Notes: generated by a model not told the origin, from the sequence alone. Positions 46,441 to 55,522 are shown, counted from the stretch's first letter. The stretch is 64,000 nucleotides of DNA from JADJLQ01 sp038251405 (GCA_038251405.1 JBBSBH010000020.1:21820-85819), one strand, 5' to 3'. A program made the numbers and translations.

Positions 46441-47892
46441 TCATACCAAAACTTCTTTTAATATGATTTTATCGTCAAATGGAAACTTTGTTCCTTTTAT
46501 TTCCTGATAGTTCTCGTGTCCTTTACCTGCAATTAAGATGATATCTCCTGACCGGTCAGCCAGGCGTGCTGCCATTCTGATCGCTTCTTTTCTATCTACC
46601 TGTCGATAAGTATGTTTTTGATCTTTCATATCTAATCCTGCAATCATTTCATCTAAAATCACGTTGGGGTCTTCAGATCTTGGATTGTCAGAGGTAAGAA
46701 TTACCAAATCGCTTTTATCAGCAGCAATCTTAGCCATCACAGGACGCTTGGTTTTATCACGATCTCCGCCACAACCAACTACGGTAATTACTCTTCCATT
46801 GGCTTTCAATTCTTTGATGGTATCCAATACATTCTCTAAAGCGTCTGGTGTGTGTGCATAATCAACTATACCCAGCACTTTTTTATTTTCTACGAAATAA
46901 GTATCGAATCTTCCATCCACTGCTTGTATTTCACTTAGTTTAGCTAATACTTCACTACGCTCAAATCCAAGTTGCAACGCAGCCGCGTATACATCCAGGA
47001 AGTTATATGCATTGAATGCACCTACCAATCTACTGTGTACCTCTACTCTATCTATTTCCAGTATCAAGCCTTGTAGTGTATTAGCTTTAATTTTACCTTT
47101 TATAGCAGCCATTTGTTTCAATCCATAAGTCACTACATGGGCTTTGGTATTTTGTACCATTATCATTCCATTGCGATCATCTACATTCGTAATGGCAAAT
47201 GCATCTGATGGTAATTGATCAAAAAATTTCTTCTTACAATCAAGGTAATCTTTGAAACTGCCATGATAATCCAGGTGATCATGAGTAATATTGGTAAATA
47301 TGCCTCCTGTAAAATGTATACCTGTTACCCGGTTTTGTTTTAGCGCGTGTGAACTCACTTCCATGAATGCATAATCGCAACCTGCGGCCACCATTTCTGA
47401 CAAGAGTTGATTTATTCTTACCACATTCGGAGTCGTATGACTTGCTATTACTTCTCTTTCATGGATATAATTCCTTACAGTACTGAGCAGACCTGCTTTG
47501 TATCCTAAAGATTTTATCAATCGATACAATAATGTCACTGAAGTAGTCTTGCCATTGGTCCCCGTTACGCCTACTAATTTTAGCTTTTTAGATGGTGAAT
47601 CGAAGAATACATCTGCTGCTACACCTATGGCTATGGAGGAATCTTCTACAATAATAAATTCAATGTTGGGGTCAATTGCATCCGGTAACCTTTCACAAAT
47701 AATTGCCTTTGCACCTAATCCAATGGCTTTATCTATATAGGAATGACCATCAGAACTAATTCCTTTAACAGCAACAAAAACAAAACCCGGCTTGATCTGT
47801 CTTGAATCCAAATCAACACCTTCTACCTCAAAATCCTTTTCATTTTCCGAAGTAATGTACTTAATATGCTGTTTTAATTTACTCCACTTCAT
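46441..47892 (-). CDS. murE: UDP-MurNAc-tripeptide ligase MurE
   Basis: A 483-residue Mur ligase. It has the ATP loop GVTGTNGKTTSVT, TNITHDHLDYHG and the C-terminal DNPRSEDP. The DNPR sequence is the usual marker for meso-diaminopimelate as added residue, so the wall is probably of the A1gamma type. It is separated from ftsI by one base. It is the only Mur ligase in the window. Confidence 0.96.
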   Translation of the reverse strand: MKWSKLKQHIKYITSENEKDFEVEGVDLDSRQIKPGFVFVAVKGISSDGHSYIDKAIGLGAKAIICERLPDAIDPNIEFIIVEDSSIAIGVAADVFFDSPSKKLKLVGVTGTNGKTTSVTLLYRLIKSLGYKAGLLSTVRNYIHEREVIASHTTPNVVRINQLLSEMVAAGCDYAFMEVSSHALKQNRVTGIHFTGGIFTNITHDHLDYHGSFKDYLDCKKKFFDQLPSDAFAITNVDDRNGMIMVQNTKAHVVTYGLKQMAAIKGKIKANTLQGLILEIDRVEVHSRLVGAFNAYNFLDVYAAALQLGFERSEVLAKLSEIQAVDGRFDTYFVENKKVLGIVDYAHTPDALENVLDTIKELKANGRVITVVGCGGDRDKTKRPVMAKIAADKSDLVILTSDNPRSEDPNVILDEMIAGLDMKDQKHTYRQVDRKEAIRMAARLADRSGDIILIAGKGHENYQEIKGTKFPFDDKIILKEVLV

Positions 47893-47893
47893 A

Positions 47894-49984
47894 TTATCCC
47901 ATGGTTAGTTCTATAGTTTGTCCATTTAATTTCGTACCGGGAGTGATCGATTGTTGTTTTACTCTTCCCACTCCCTGCATTCTTACTTTTATACCTTTAT
48001 TTTCAAGTATGTACAGTGCATCTCTAAGTCCCATGCCACGCACATCTGGAATTAAATTGGTATTGATATTATTTCCGGTAAGTTCTAGTTTGGTTTGATC
48101 AGGATTGAGCAAACCCCATTCACTCATACAATTATTTTCAAATCGTACCCCGCTAAAATGTAATATGGTGCGCAAATCTGTCGCAAAACCTCCTGCCCGA
48201 ATCTGATTATTTATAGTAACATCTTTATAATTGGCGATTTCTACTGGCAATATAAACTGAGATGAAATGCAATAATCTGCAATCTCTTTGAAAACCGGCA
48301 TGGCTGCTGAAGCTCCATAGTATCCATTTGCTTTAGGCTCATATAAAACTACGATGCATGAAAATTTTGGATCATCTGCAGGAAAGAAGCCTACAAAAGA
48401 GGCCTGATATTTCTTTCCTTCATTTACATCACCTTTAAAGTAATTAGTCACCGCAGTTCCTGTTTTACCAGCTATTTGATATAAAGGATTTTTTAAAGCT
48501 TTGGCTGTACCACCACTGTCTACCGTACTTTTTAACAGGCTTATGGCAAAATCAAGAGTTGACCTTGAACAAATTTTATTGTCTAATATTTCAGGTTCAA
48601 ATGTTTTTATTGGTTCTGAATAATCCAGAATCTGATGAACCAATTGCGGTTTTACTTTGGTGCCTTTATTTGCTACAGCATTATAAAAAGTCAACGTTTG
48701 TAACGGAGTCATGGTCAACTCATATCCATGCGCCATCCAGGGAATAGAAGTGCAACTCCAGTTTTGTTTTTCATCGTATGCTTCTTTGACATAAGGGGTA
48801 GACTCCCCCTCAAGGTCTATTTCAGTCTTTTTATTTATCCCAAATTGTTTTAATCTTGAAATAAATTTCTTTGGGTTTTTTCCATAATACTTTTGAGCGG
48901 TCACCGCCATACCTACATTCGAAGACATGGCAAACATTTGCTGAATACTTACGACTGTACCATGATCTTCTGCATCCTTAATTTTTTTACCACATAATTC
49001 TACCTCACCATGATTGATATTTACTTTATCACCAGGTGAAATAAAGCCATCTTCATATAATGCCATCACCGTAGCCAATTTGAAAGTGGATCCAGGCTCC
49101 GTCCCTTCAGCTACTGCATAATTAAAATACTCTCCAATATCATCACCAGATCTTGAAAGATTAGCCATAGCCTTTATGGCACCTGTTTTTACCTCCATCA
49201 CCACGGCAGTTCCTCCTAAAGCTTCGTGGTTGGCCACTGCTTTATATAAAGCTTGCTCAGCAATATCCTGAATATCAATATCAATAAAAGTCTTGATATC
49301 CTGGCCACGTTTTGGCTCATAATCACCAATATCATCAATGGGAACCCAAATATCTTTTGCAACTTTTTGCACCAGTCTACTGCCTGTTTCACCCGCGAGA
49401 TACTTATCATATGCTCCTTCAAGGCCTACAGGATTTGCACCTTCTCTTACTGATCCAAGGGTACGACTGGCCAACATTCTATAAGGTCTTTCTCTACGAG
49501 ATTTTTTTACAATGATTAATCCGCTGATGTGATTTCCCAATCTAAACAGTGGAAACGATTTGATCATTTCCATTTGAGCATATGATACATCCTCTTGTAA
49601 CAGAAGATATCTGTTACCTGCCTGGCGTTCCTTCCATAAAAGATCACGAAAAGCCCTTTCCGAAATAGTGGGATTTACATATCGTGAAAGACACAATGCC
49701 AAAGAGTCAAGATTTTCTAAAAACAAACCTCTTTTTGAAGATAAGAGATCAATACGCACATCAAACAATGGAAGCGATGTCACCAATAGTCTATTGTCTG
49801 ACGAAACAATGTTTCCGCGTTCAGCTTCTATGGATTGATACCTGACATAAAGGCTATCCCCTTTGGAACGCCATTGATCACCTTCTATAATACCGATCTG
49901 AGCCACCCTACCTAAAATGACAAACCCAACTAATACGAATATCAGGAAGATTACATAGGTTCTTATGATGATCTCGTCTTTCAT
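47894..49984 (-). CDS. ftsI: Septal transpeptidase FtsI (class B penicillin-binding protein) with PASTA domain
   Basis: A 696-residue protein. One N-terminal membrane segment precedes a pedestal domain (RVAQIGIIEGDQW, VSSDNRLLVTSLP) and the transpeptidase. The active site has Ser299-x-x-Lys302 in PGSTFKLAT, the SSN motif in MSSNVGMAV, and KTGTAV. The last 65 residues form a PASTA domain (IPDVRGMGLRDALYILENKG), common in Bacteroidota FtsI. It crosslinks septal peptidoglycan with FtsW. It abuts both ftsL and murE. Confidence 0.95.
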   Translation of the reverse strand: MKDEIIIRTYVIFLIFVLVGFVILGRVAQIGIIEGDQWRSKGDSLYVRYQSIEAERGNIVSSDNRLLVTSLPLFDVRIDLLSSKRGLFLENLDSLALCLSRYVNPTISERAFRDLLWKERQAGNRYLLLQEDVSYAQMEMIKSFPLFRLGNHISGLIIVKKSRRERPYRMLASRTLGSVREGANPVGLEGAYDKYLAGETGSRLVQKVAKDIWVPIDDIGDYEPKRGQDIKTFIDIDIQDIAEQALYKAVANHEALGGTAVVMEVKTGAIKAMANLSRSGDDIGEYFNYAVAEGTEPGSTFKLATVMALYEDGFISPGDKVNINHGEVELCGKKIKDAEDHGTVVSIQQMFAMSSNVGMAVTAQKYYGKNPKKFISRLKQFGINKKTEIDLEGESTPYVKEAYDEKQNWSCTSIPWMAHGYELTMTPLQTLTFYNAVANKGTKVKPQLVHQILDYSEPIKTFEPEILDNKICSRSTLDFAISLLKSTVDSGGTAKALKNPLYQIAGKTGTAVTNYFKGDVNEGKKYQASFVGFFPADDPKFSCIVVLYEPKANGYYGASAAMPVFKEIADYCISSQFILPVEIANYKDVTINNQIRAGGFATDLRTILHFSGVRFENNCMSEWGLLNPDQTKLELTGNNINTNLIPDVRGMGLRDALYILENKGIKVRMQGVGRVKQQSITPGTKLNGQTIELTMG

Positions 49985-50305
49985 CTAGTCTTTGCCTATC
50001 AGTTTTTTGTTAGAGGAATTTTTGGAATACCCCATATCCAAAGACTTCACATCATTAGCTAGCTGGGTAGGTGAACTTGAAAAAAGAAATTCAGACTTGA
50101 ATGACATGTATTGCCATCTCAGCTCTTTAACCTCATCACGTAGTTTGTGAATTTGTCGAACTTTCTTCTCTGCTGAGTGTGCATTGGCTATATAAAATAA
50201 AGCCAATAATCCTGAAAAATAAATAAAGGGAAGATTTTTCAATACCATCCCACCGGCAAAGAAATTACGTAGTGACTTATTTTGAGACCTTTCTTCCATA
50301 TTCAT
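49985..50305 (-). CDS. ftsL: FtsL-like division protein
   Basis: A 106-residue bitopic protein. A basic N-terminus precedes one membrane segment (LPFIYFSGLLALFYIANAH) and a short coiled coil (VRQIHKLRDEVKELRWQY). Sequence similarity within this family is low. The call rests on the topology and on its position between rsmH and ftsI, the standard ftsL place. Confidence 0.8.
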   Translation of the reverse strand: MNMEERSQNKSLRNFFAGGMVLKNLPFIYFSGLLALFYIANAHSAEKKVRQIHKLRDEVKELRWQYMSFKSEFLFSSSPTQLANDVKSLDMGYSKNSSNKKLIGKD

Positions 50306-50411
50306 TTTTTTAAATAATTAATATGAACTAAAACCAATCCCAATAATTATCAATACTGAAAATACTTGTGTATTACCTGGCTGGTTGTAGTTTTCTTTCT
50401 GGCAGTTATGT

Positions 50412-51326
50412 TTACTCCGCCGACTTTTCAGCGATGCGTAAACGGGCACTGCGAACCCTGTAGTTTTCTTTTACTTCTTCTTCTGTTGGCAACCACGGTT
50501 TCTTAGTGATTGCTTTATAATATGTTTTCTTATTTCCTAATTTATCTTTTTGAACAATGCCTTCTACATTTCCTGATTGGATTAAGTGTTTTACCATTCT
50601 ATCTTCCAATGAATGATAAGATAGTATCACTAGTCTCCCTCCAGGCTTGATAAAATAAATGGTGTCTTCAAGCATTTGTTGCAGAGCTCCCATTTCATTA
50701 TTTACAGCTATACGGATTGCCTGGAACACTTTCGCGAGATATTGATTTGCCTGGCCAATAGCAAAAGGTTGAGCTAGTTGCATCAACTGACCAATAGTTT
50801 GAAATTTATTTTTCTTTCTTTGATCAATGATTGCCGTTGCTAATTTCCCTGCATTCCACACTTCGCCATATTCCTTCAAAATAGTTTCAAGCGTCTTAGC
50901 ATCCATAGTATTCAAGTAGTCTGCTGCTGTCACAGGCATTTCATTATTCATGCGCATATCTAAAGGCAATGCTAATTCTTTATGTCTAAAAGCAAAACCT
51001 CGCCCGGGATCATCTAATTGATGCGATGACACACCCAAATCAGCTAATAACCCATCTATTTTTCCGATTCCATAATATTTTAAAAATCGATAGACATACA
51101 TAAAATTAGAATGGATCAGTGTAAACCTCGAATCATCTATTTTGTTTCGAAAGGCATTTTCATCCTGGTCAAAAGCATATAAACGGCCTTTGTCGTTTAA
51201 GTTTTGGAGTATGGCTCTTGAATGACCACCACCGCCAAATGTCACATCTACATATACTCCATCAGGTTTGATATTCAATCCCTCAATGGTTTCTTTTACC
51301 ATAGCTGGGATATGATATTCGCTCAA
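50412..51326 (-). CDS. rsmH: 16S rRNA (cytosine-1402-N4) methyltransferase RsmH
   Basis: A 304-residue SAM-dependent methyltransferase (formerly MraW). It has YHIPAMVKETIEGLN, VDVTFGGGGHSRAIL, LLADLGVSSHQLDDPGRGFAF and ILSYHSLEDRMVKH. The start is TTG at 51324-51326, overlapping the mraZ stop TGA. The next ATG would remove the conserved YHIP motif, so TTG is favoured. It is followed by a 106-bp gap before ftsL. Confidence 0.95.
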   Translation of the reverse strand: MSEYHIPAMVKETIEGLNIKPDGVYVDVTFGGGGHSRAILQNLNDKGRLYAFDQDENAFRNKIDDSRFTLIHSNFMYVYRFLKYYGIGKIDGLLADLGVSSHQLDDPGRGFAFRHKELALPLDMRMNNEMPVTAADYLNTMDAKTLETILKEYGEVWNAGKLATAIIDQRKKNKFQTIGQLMQLAQPFAIGQANQYLAKVFQAIRIAVNNEMGALQQMLEDTIYFIKPGGRLVILSYHSLEDRMVKHLIQSGNVEGIVQKDKLGNKKTYYKAITKKPWLPTEEEVKENYRVRSARLRIAEKSAE

Positions 51327-51802
51327 GCCTGTTGAATTAAGCTTTGAGCTGAATTTTTATTACCAAACACTTTCGTAGCTAACTCACTAAATTGACCTGG
51401 CTCATTCGCCAAGGCAGCTTCGTATTCTTTAGCATCCCACAATTCAACCATATTTTGATATGCGAATAAGACTATCTCTTTTTTAAGGCCAGCAAAATCG
51501 GCCAGGCTTTTAGGTATTAACAGTCTTTCAGCAGTATCGGCTATCACCGCTGTAGCACCGCGATAGAAATAACGCATGAATTGCCTTTCATCCTGGTCGT
51601 AGATATTTAATCTATCGACTTTGGCGGCTGTTTCTTCCCACACTGTTTTTGGATAAATATTGAGGCATTTTTCGAAACCTCTGTTGATCATAAAATTGAG
51701 CGCGATCGCTTGATCTAAGAATTGCTTAGCAAGTCCTGAAGGCATTTTCAATCTGCCTTTGTCATCAATGGTGGCTTGATATTCTCCTGTTAAACGGAAC
51801 AC
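51323..51802 (-). CDS. mraZ: Transcriptional regulator MraZ
   Basis: A 159-residue protein with the duplicated AbrB-like MraZ domains: GEYQATIDDKGRLKMPSGL and, in the second half, ATAVIADTAERLLIPKSLADFAGL. It represses its own dcw operon by binding tandem GTGGG-type boxes, three of which lie just upstream (51839-51864). The start codon is GTG at 51800-51802. It is the first gene of the dcw cluster and overlaps rsmH. Confidence 0.95.
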   Translation of the reverse strand: MFRLTGEYQATIDDKGRLKMPSGLAKQFLDQAIALNFMINRGFEKCLNIYPKTVWEETAAKVDRLNIYDQDERQFMRYFYRGATAVIADTAERLLIPKSLADFAGLKKEIVLFAYQNMVELWDAKEYEAALANEPGQFSELATKVFGNKNSAQSLIQQA

Positions 51803-51821
51803 TCTCTCTTGGTTTGTGAGT

Positions 51822-51829
51822 CAAATATA
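51822..51829 (-). promoter_or_regulatory. Promoter -7 element of mraZ and the dcw cluster
   Basis: On the minus strand TATATTTG fits TAnnTTTG, 19 bases before the GTG start. The MraZ boxes lie immediately upstream, over the expected -33 region. Confidence 0.55.
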
Positions 51830-51838
51830 AACTACTTG

Positions 51839-51864
51839 TCCCACTTTTTACCACTTTATCCCAC
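51839..51864 (-). promoter_or_regulatory. MraZ operator: three boxes at 10-bp spacing
   Basis: On the minus strand GTGGGA (51859-51864), GTGGTA (51849-51854) and GTGGGA (51839-51844) repeat every 10 bp, so they lie on one face of the helix. This matches the known MraZ recognition pattern of tandem TGGG boxes in front of mraZ. The middle box is degenerate. Confidence 0.85.
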
Positions 51865-52166
51865 ATATTTTTAAAATATTTAATATTTATTATTTTTTGC
51901 TAATGTGTTACCTACTTTTAATCAATGACCTTATATATTAAATAAATACTTTGATTGATCAGGTTTCCTATTTATTTAACATAAACACAAATATATAAAT
52001 ATTATATAAATATATAATGTATATTTTTTTGAAAAAAATTCTTGCACATTTATATGCTTTCATTATGATATTAGTGAATAGATATAAAGGAAAAATGGGA
52101 AGAACTAAAATCGGTTACTCCCCATTCAGAAAAAAAGTGGAACGGAAGAGTTGGCTTTAGGAAAAT
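51865..52166. other. AT-rich intergenic region with a possible 21-codon basic ORF
   Basis: About 300 bp of very AT-rich DNA between the MraZ operator and the mannosyltransferase-like gene. The only coding candidate is on the plus strand at 52095-52160: ATG preceded by AAAGG and encoding 21 residues with eight Lys/Arg (MGRTKIGYSPFRKK and a short tail), ending TAG. It could be a tiny basic protein or chance. Nothing else is recognisable. Confidence 0.25.
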
Positions 52167-52871
52167 TTATTTAAATATTCGGAGTCGAATTACACCAAGA
52201 GCAGCTTCTTTTATAATGCCCCCATGCATTTTAGAAGTACCCGCTACCCGATCAGTAAATGTGATCGGCACTTCTTTAATCACAAAGCCATGTTTCCAGG
52301 CTTTATATTTCATTTCTATTTGGAAAGCATATCCTACAAATCTGATTTTGTCAAGATCTAAGGTCTCCAGTACATTTCTTTTGTAGCAAACAAAGCCTGC
52401 AGTAGGATCCTTCACAGGCATCCAGGTCACGAGTCGTGTATATATTGATGCACCATAGGATAAGGCCAGTCTATCCCAAGGCCAGTGAGTAACTTTTCCA
52501 CCTTTGATATATCGTGATCCTATAGCCACATCGGCATCTTGCTCACAGGCATCTAATAATTCCAATACTTTTTTAGGTGGATGAGAAAAATCAGCATCCA
52601 TTTCCATTAAGTAATCATATCCCTGAGCCAGGCCCCATTTGAAGCCAGTGATATAGGCAGTGCCCAGTCCCAGTTTTCGTGCTCGCTGTAATAAATGAAT
52701 TCTTTTTCCAAAACCTGGCATTCCTTTCACTAGTTCTGCCGTACCATCAGGAGATCCATCGTCAACGATCAAAATTTCTATAGAATCTTTCAATGCAAGC
52801 ACAGCCTGAGTAATAGCAAGTATATTTTCTTTTTCGTTGTAGGTAGGTATGATGACTAAGGCTCGCTGCAT
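52167..52871 (-). CDS. Polyprenol-phosphate mannosyltransferase-like GT2 (DPM1 type)
   Basis: A 234-residue glycosyltransferase from the ATG at 52871. It opens ALVIIPTYNEKENI and has LIVDDGSPDGTAELV, the DxD segment MEMDADFSHPP and IGSRYIKGGKV. It ends without the C-terminal membrane domain of the longer forms. These enzymes make dolichol- or undecaprenyl-phosphate sugars as donors for envelope glycosylation. The upstream TTG start at 52946 lies inside a -7 element and is rejected. It is divergent from the SWIM gene. Confidence 0.88.
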   Translation of the reverse strand: MQRALVIIPTYNEKENILAITQAVLALKDSIEILIVDDGSPDGTAELVKGMPGFGKRIHLLQRARKLGLGTAYITGFKWGLAQGYDYLMEMDADFSHPPKKVLELLDACEQDADVAIGSRYIKGGKVTHWPWDRLALSYGASIYTRLVTWMPVKDPTAGFVCYKRNVLETLDLDKIRFVGYAFQIEMKYKAWKHGFVIKEVPITFTDRVAGTSKMHGGIIKEAALGVIRLRIFK

Positions 52872-52941
52872 TTGGCTGCGCGAAGATAGGGCGATTGGGG
52901 GAAATAATGGAATGTTAGAAGGAAGGGGAAGAAGTGAATTA

Positions 52942-52949
52942 GTCAAAAG
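52942..52949 (-). promoter_or_regulatory. Promoter -7 element of the mannosyltransferase-like gene
   Basis: On the minus strand TACTTTTG fits TAnnTTTG, 70 bases before the ATG at 52871. It overlaps the TTG that would extend the frame, arguing against that start. Confidence 0.4.
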
Positions 52950-53012
52950 TATGACTGTAAGATAGCGTTCTACTTCGGAGATATGATAAGGGGTTTGTTT
53001 TTTAAATTTAAC

Positions 53013-53020
53013 TAAATTTG
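53013..53020 (+). promoter_or_regulatory. Promoter -7 element of the SWIM gene
   Basis: TAAATTTG fits TAnnTTTG. A TTTG lies at 52994-52997, 15 bases upstream, a little close for a -33 element. It ends 9 bases before the ATG at 53030 and contains the TTG of the longer frame, which decides the start. Confidence 0.5.
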
Positions 53021-53029
53021 ATATCTATA

Positions 53030-54790
53030 ATGAATGGCATCTTATTAAAAGATTATATTTCCCGGCTCGCATCAAAGTCACCAAAGACACTCACCAATCT
53101 GATTGTTCGGGAGTTGGAAGAGGAGTCACCGGGACAATACATTTGTTTTGTAGATGATGGTGTCGAAAGCCATGATGTCCATTTAAAAATCTCATCTTTA
53201 AATATCATTGAAAATACAGCGTGTGACTGTGGGAAGAAAGATCCGTGTCGTCATATTACAGCAGCTCTCCGGGAGATAAACAAACCTTCTCATAAGAAAT
53301 CTGGACTCCCGAGGAGAACCAAACAATCCAAAGAGGTCGATCACTTGCTGATAGATATAGATACAAATGTTCTCAAACTCTGGGTATCTGATTTGTTAGA
53401 AAAAAATAAAGAGCTTCTATTTCAATTTAAACTTCAATTTAAGAAAAAAGAAGGGTTAACCATCGAGGACATTGTTAAAGAAACTAAATTAGGTCTCCAA
53501 TCTGTCATTGGAAACAGAAAAATTATTAAGCTAGATGAATTACGAAAAATAATTGTACTCTGGAGAAAAATTCATACTCCCATAATCGAAAGATGCATAA
53601 ATGAAATTACATTACCCAGCTCTCTTCCGACCATAGATGCCATTGTCAATGAAATAATACGAATCGAAACTCATTTGGGTGGCTTTAACAAATTTGGTTC
53701 ATATACCCTTACTTTATTTACTTTACTACCCGATGCTATTGCATCCATCGACAAACCGGTTACCTGGGATTATGTCGTAAGTTTTTTTATAGATCGCATC
53801 GTGAATCTTAAAAATAACACACATATTGAAATCTATGAAATCATAACCTATCAGATCTTAGATAGAGCATCAATATCTCAAAAAGAGAACATCCTAAATA
53901 GACTATCTAATATCATCCTTTCTATCCATGAAGAAAGGGGTGTTCATTATCTGAGTTCAGCTATGGTAAAAAAACTTTATACCCAGGTGTTGAAGCACGA
54001 TTTATTTAATAAATATCATTCCTTATTTAAAACAAACTATGGTGACAATGACTACAATCTGAGCCTGATCCATGAAACGCTAAAGCTAGGGCTTGAGAAA
54101 GAAGCTGGGGCATTGTGCAAGGAATGTATCGAACGCAATTACCAGGTACATTACAGCCTTCCTTACTACAATATTCTAAAAGAAATTTACGCTGCTAAAA
54201 ATGATAAAATCAGCCTTCTAAAAATTGCAAAGACCCTTTTCCCTTTCACGTATGATTTTGATGATTATTGCCTCATTAAAAATCAGATTACTGATCCCAC
54301 CAAACAAAAAGAATTCAGAGATATATACTATCACAAAGCTCGACGATCCCTCAGCCAACATAATATTAATGAAGTTATATTTTGTTACAAAGTTCTGGAT
54401 TCTGAAAAAAATTATGAGGATATGGTCTCACTAATTCTCAATTTCTCTACCTATCCATTGATATTAGAGTATATTGATAAAATGTACAACGCCAGTCCTA
54501 TAAAACTATTGGCCAATCTTACCTCCCACATAGGCAATAGAATGGAATATCAAAATAAAAGACTCGATGATAAAAATATATCTGCGCTCCATGTGCTTGT
54601 ATCCAAAGCAGTTGGCTATTATGGCATAGATGGAATAAAAATGCAAATAAAAAAAGTAAATGCTAAGTCAATATTTTCTAATTCAAACCCTTTTATTAAG
54701 TGCTTTGAGTACTTATTTAATGGTGGTGAGGAAATGACTCAGGAAGCAGAAAAAGAAGAGAATTTTAGAGGAAGACCGAGGCGGAGATAG
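53030..54790 (+). CDS. Stand-alone SWIM zinc-finger protein, function unknown
   Basis: A 586-residue protein. Near the N-terminus it has CDCGKKDPCRH (Cys65, Cys67, Cys73, His75), the CxC...CxH pattern of a SWIM zinc finger, a nucleic-acid or protein binding module. The remaining 500 residues are helical, with TPR- or HEAT-like stretches such as EAGALCKECIERNYQ, and no recognised enzyme domain. SWIM domains in bacteria usually accompany SNF2 helicases or von Willebrand proteins, and none is adjacent. The C-terminus is basic (RGRPRRR). The gene is flanked by a divergent glycosyltransferase and a gene-poor region. Confidence 0.65.
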   Translation: MNGILLKDYISRLASKSPKTLTNLIVRELEEESPGQYICFVDDGVESHDVHLKISSLNIIENTACDCGKKDPCRHITAALREINKPSHKKSGLPRRTKQSKEVDHLLIDIDTNVLKLWVSDLLEKNKELLFQFKLQFKKKEGLTIEDIVKETKLGLQSVIGNRKIIKLDELRKIIVLWRKIHTPIIERCINEITLPSSLPTIDAIVNEIIRIETHLGGFNKFGSYTLTLFTLLPDAIASIDKPVTWDYVVSFFIDRIVNLKNNTHIEIYEIITYQILDRASISQKENILNRLSNIILSIHEERGVHYLSSAMVKKLYTQVLKHDLFNKYHSLFKTNYGDNDYNLSLIHETLKLGLEKEAGALCKECIERNYQVHYSLPYYNILKEIYAAKNDKISLLKIAKTLFPFTYDFDDYCLIKNQITDPTKQKEFRDIYYHKARRSLSQHNINEVIFCYKVLDSEKNYEDMVSLILNFSTYPLILEYIDKMYNASPIKLLANLTSHIGNRMEYQNKRLDDKNISALHVLVSKAVGYYGIDGIKMQIKKVNAKSIFSNSNPFIKCFEYLFNGGEEMTQEAEKEENFRGRPRRR

Positions 54791-55204
54791 TAATGTGTAA
54801 TTCCTCTTTTATCAAACTGCATTTTTAACAGTGTAAAATAAGTAAGTACTGACAATAACTTTTCATTTATATTTATTTAGAATATATTCTTTAAACACTT
54901 AAATTAAAAGCATTTCTACAACAATAGTGAGGAGATCCGAGCAAAATACTCAATGAAATTTATTAAACTTTTATCCAATAAGGAAAGAGGTGGACAGAGA
55001 TAAGACTTTAATGGAATGGAGAATAATGTGTAACGACTCACTAACTACATTTTAAGCTCACAATAAGACTAGTCTCTCAAATACATATTTTTGATTTTTG
55101 ACAATCGCATAGCTATTAAGTTCCTCACTTTGTCATTTCCTAAAATTGCAACACAGACGCCGAGTTTTCTATCTTAGATTAATGATTAAAAATTACAAAA
55201 TTGA
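54791..55204. other. Gene-free region before the accessory island
   Basis: A 414-bp AT-rich stretch. I see no open frame with coding character, no RNA gene and no strong hairpin. It marks the transition from the conserved cluster to the island with repeats and insertion-sequence traces. Confidence 0.5.
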
Positions 55205-55270
55205 CTACCCAAAAATCCCTCCTAGCTCCACCTCTACGCTACACTCTTCATGCAAATCAAAACTAAATAG
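55205..55270. repeat. 66-bp exact direct repeat, copy 1 (Uma2 3' end)
   Basis: Identical over 66 bp to 63710-63775. The match begins at the Uma2 stop codon and ends after 22 codons; the flanks differ immediately on both sides. The two copies bracket about 8.4 kb holding the regulator, haloperoxidase, NO reductase, IS relic and ribonucleotide reductase. Confidence 0.9.
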
Positions 55271-55522
55271 ATTATTTGCTTCATTCTCCATAAGTTGATA
55301 CTTCCCGTTATTGTTCAGATGAAAAACTTCAATCTCCTGTTTATTAGGATCTACCATCAGGTAATATGGAATTTTGAAATCCTGGTAAATATAAAATTTA
55401 TTATCTCTGTCTTTAAGGGCGGTTGATGGAGACAATACTTCCACTACTAATGTTGGTGGGAAATCCAAATATGGTTTACTGATTTCATCACAAGCAATTA
55501 TCACATCTGGTTGCAGAATCAA
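55205..55522 (-). pseudogene. Uma2 (DUF820) family nuclease-fold gene, 5'-truncated
   Basis: The C-terminal 105 codons of an Uma2-family gene (restriction-endonuclease-like fold, often about 190 residues). It has LQPDVIIAC, PTLVVEVLSPST, DRDNKFYIYQDF and YYLMVDPNKQEIEVF. No ATG precedes it; a stop lies in frame a few codons upstream, where an insertion-sequence-end-like sequence (55521-55554) begins. The conserved N-terminal third is missing, so the gene is broken. Its last 66 bp recur exactly at 63710-63775. Confidence 0.75.
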
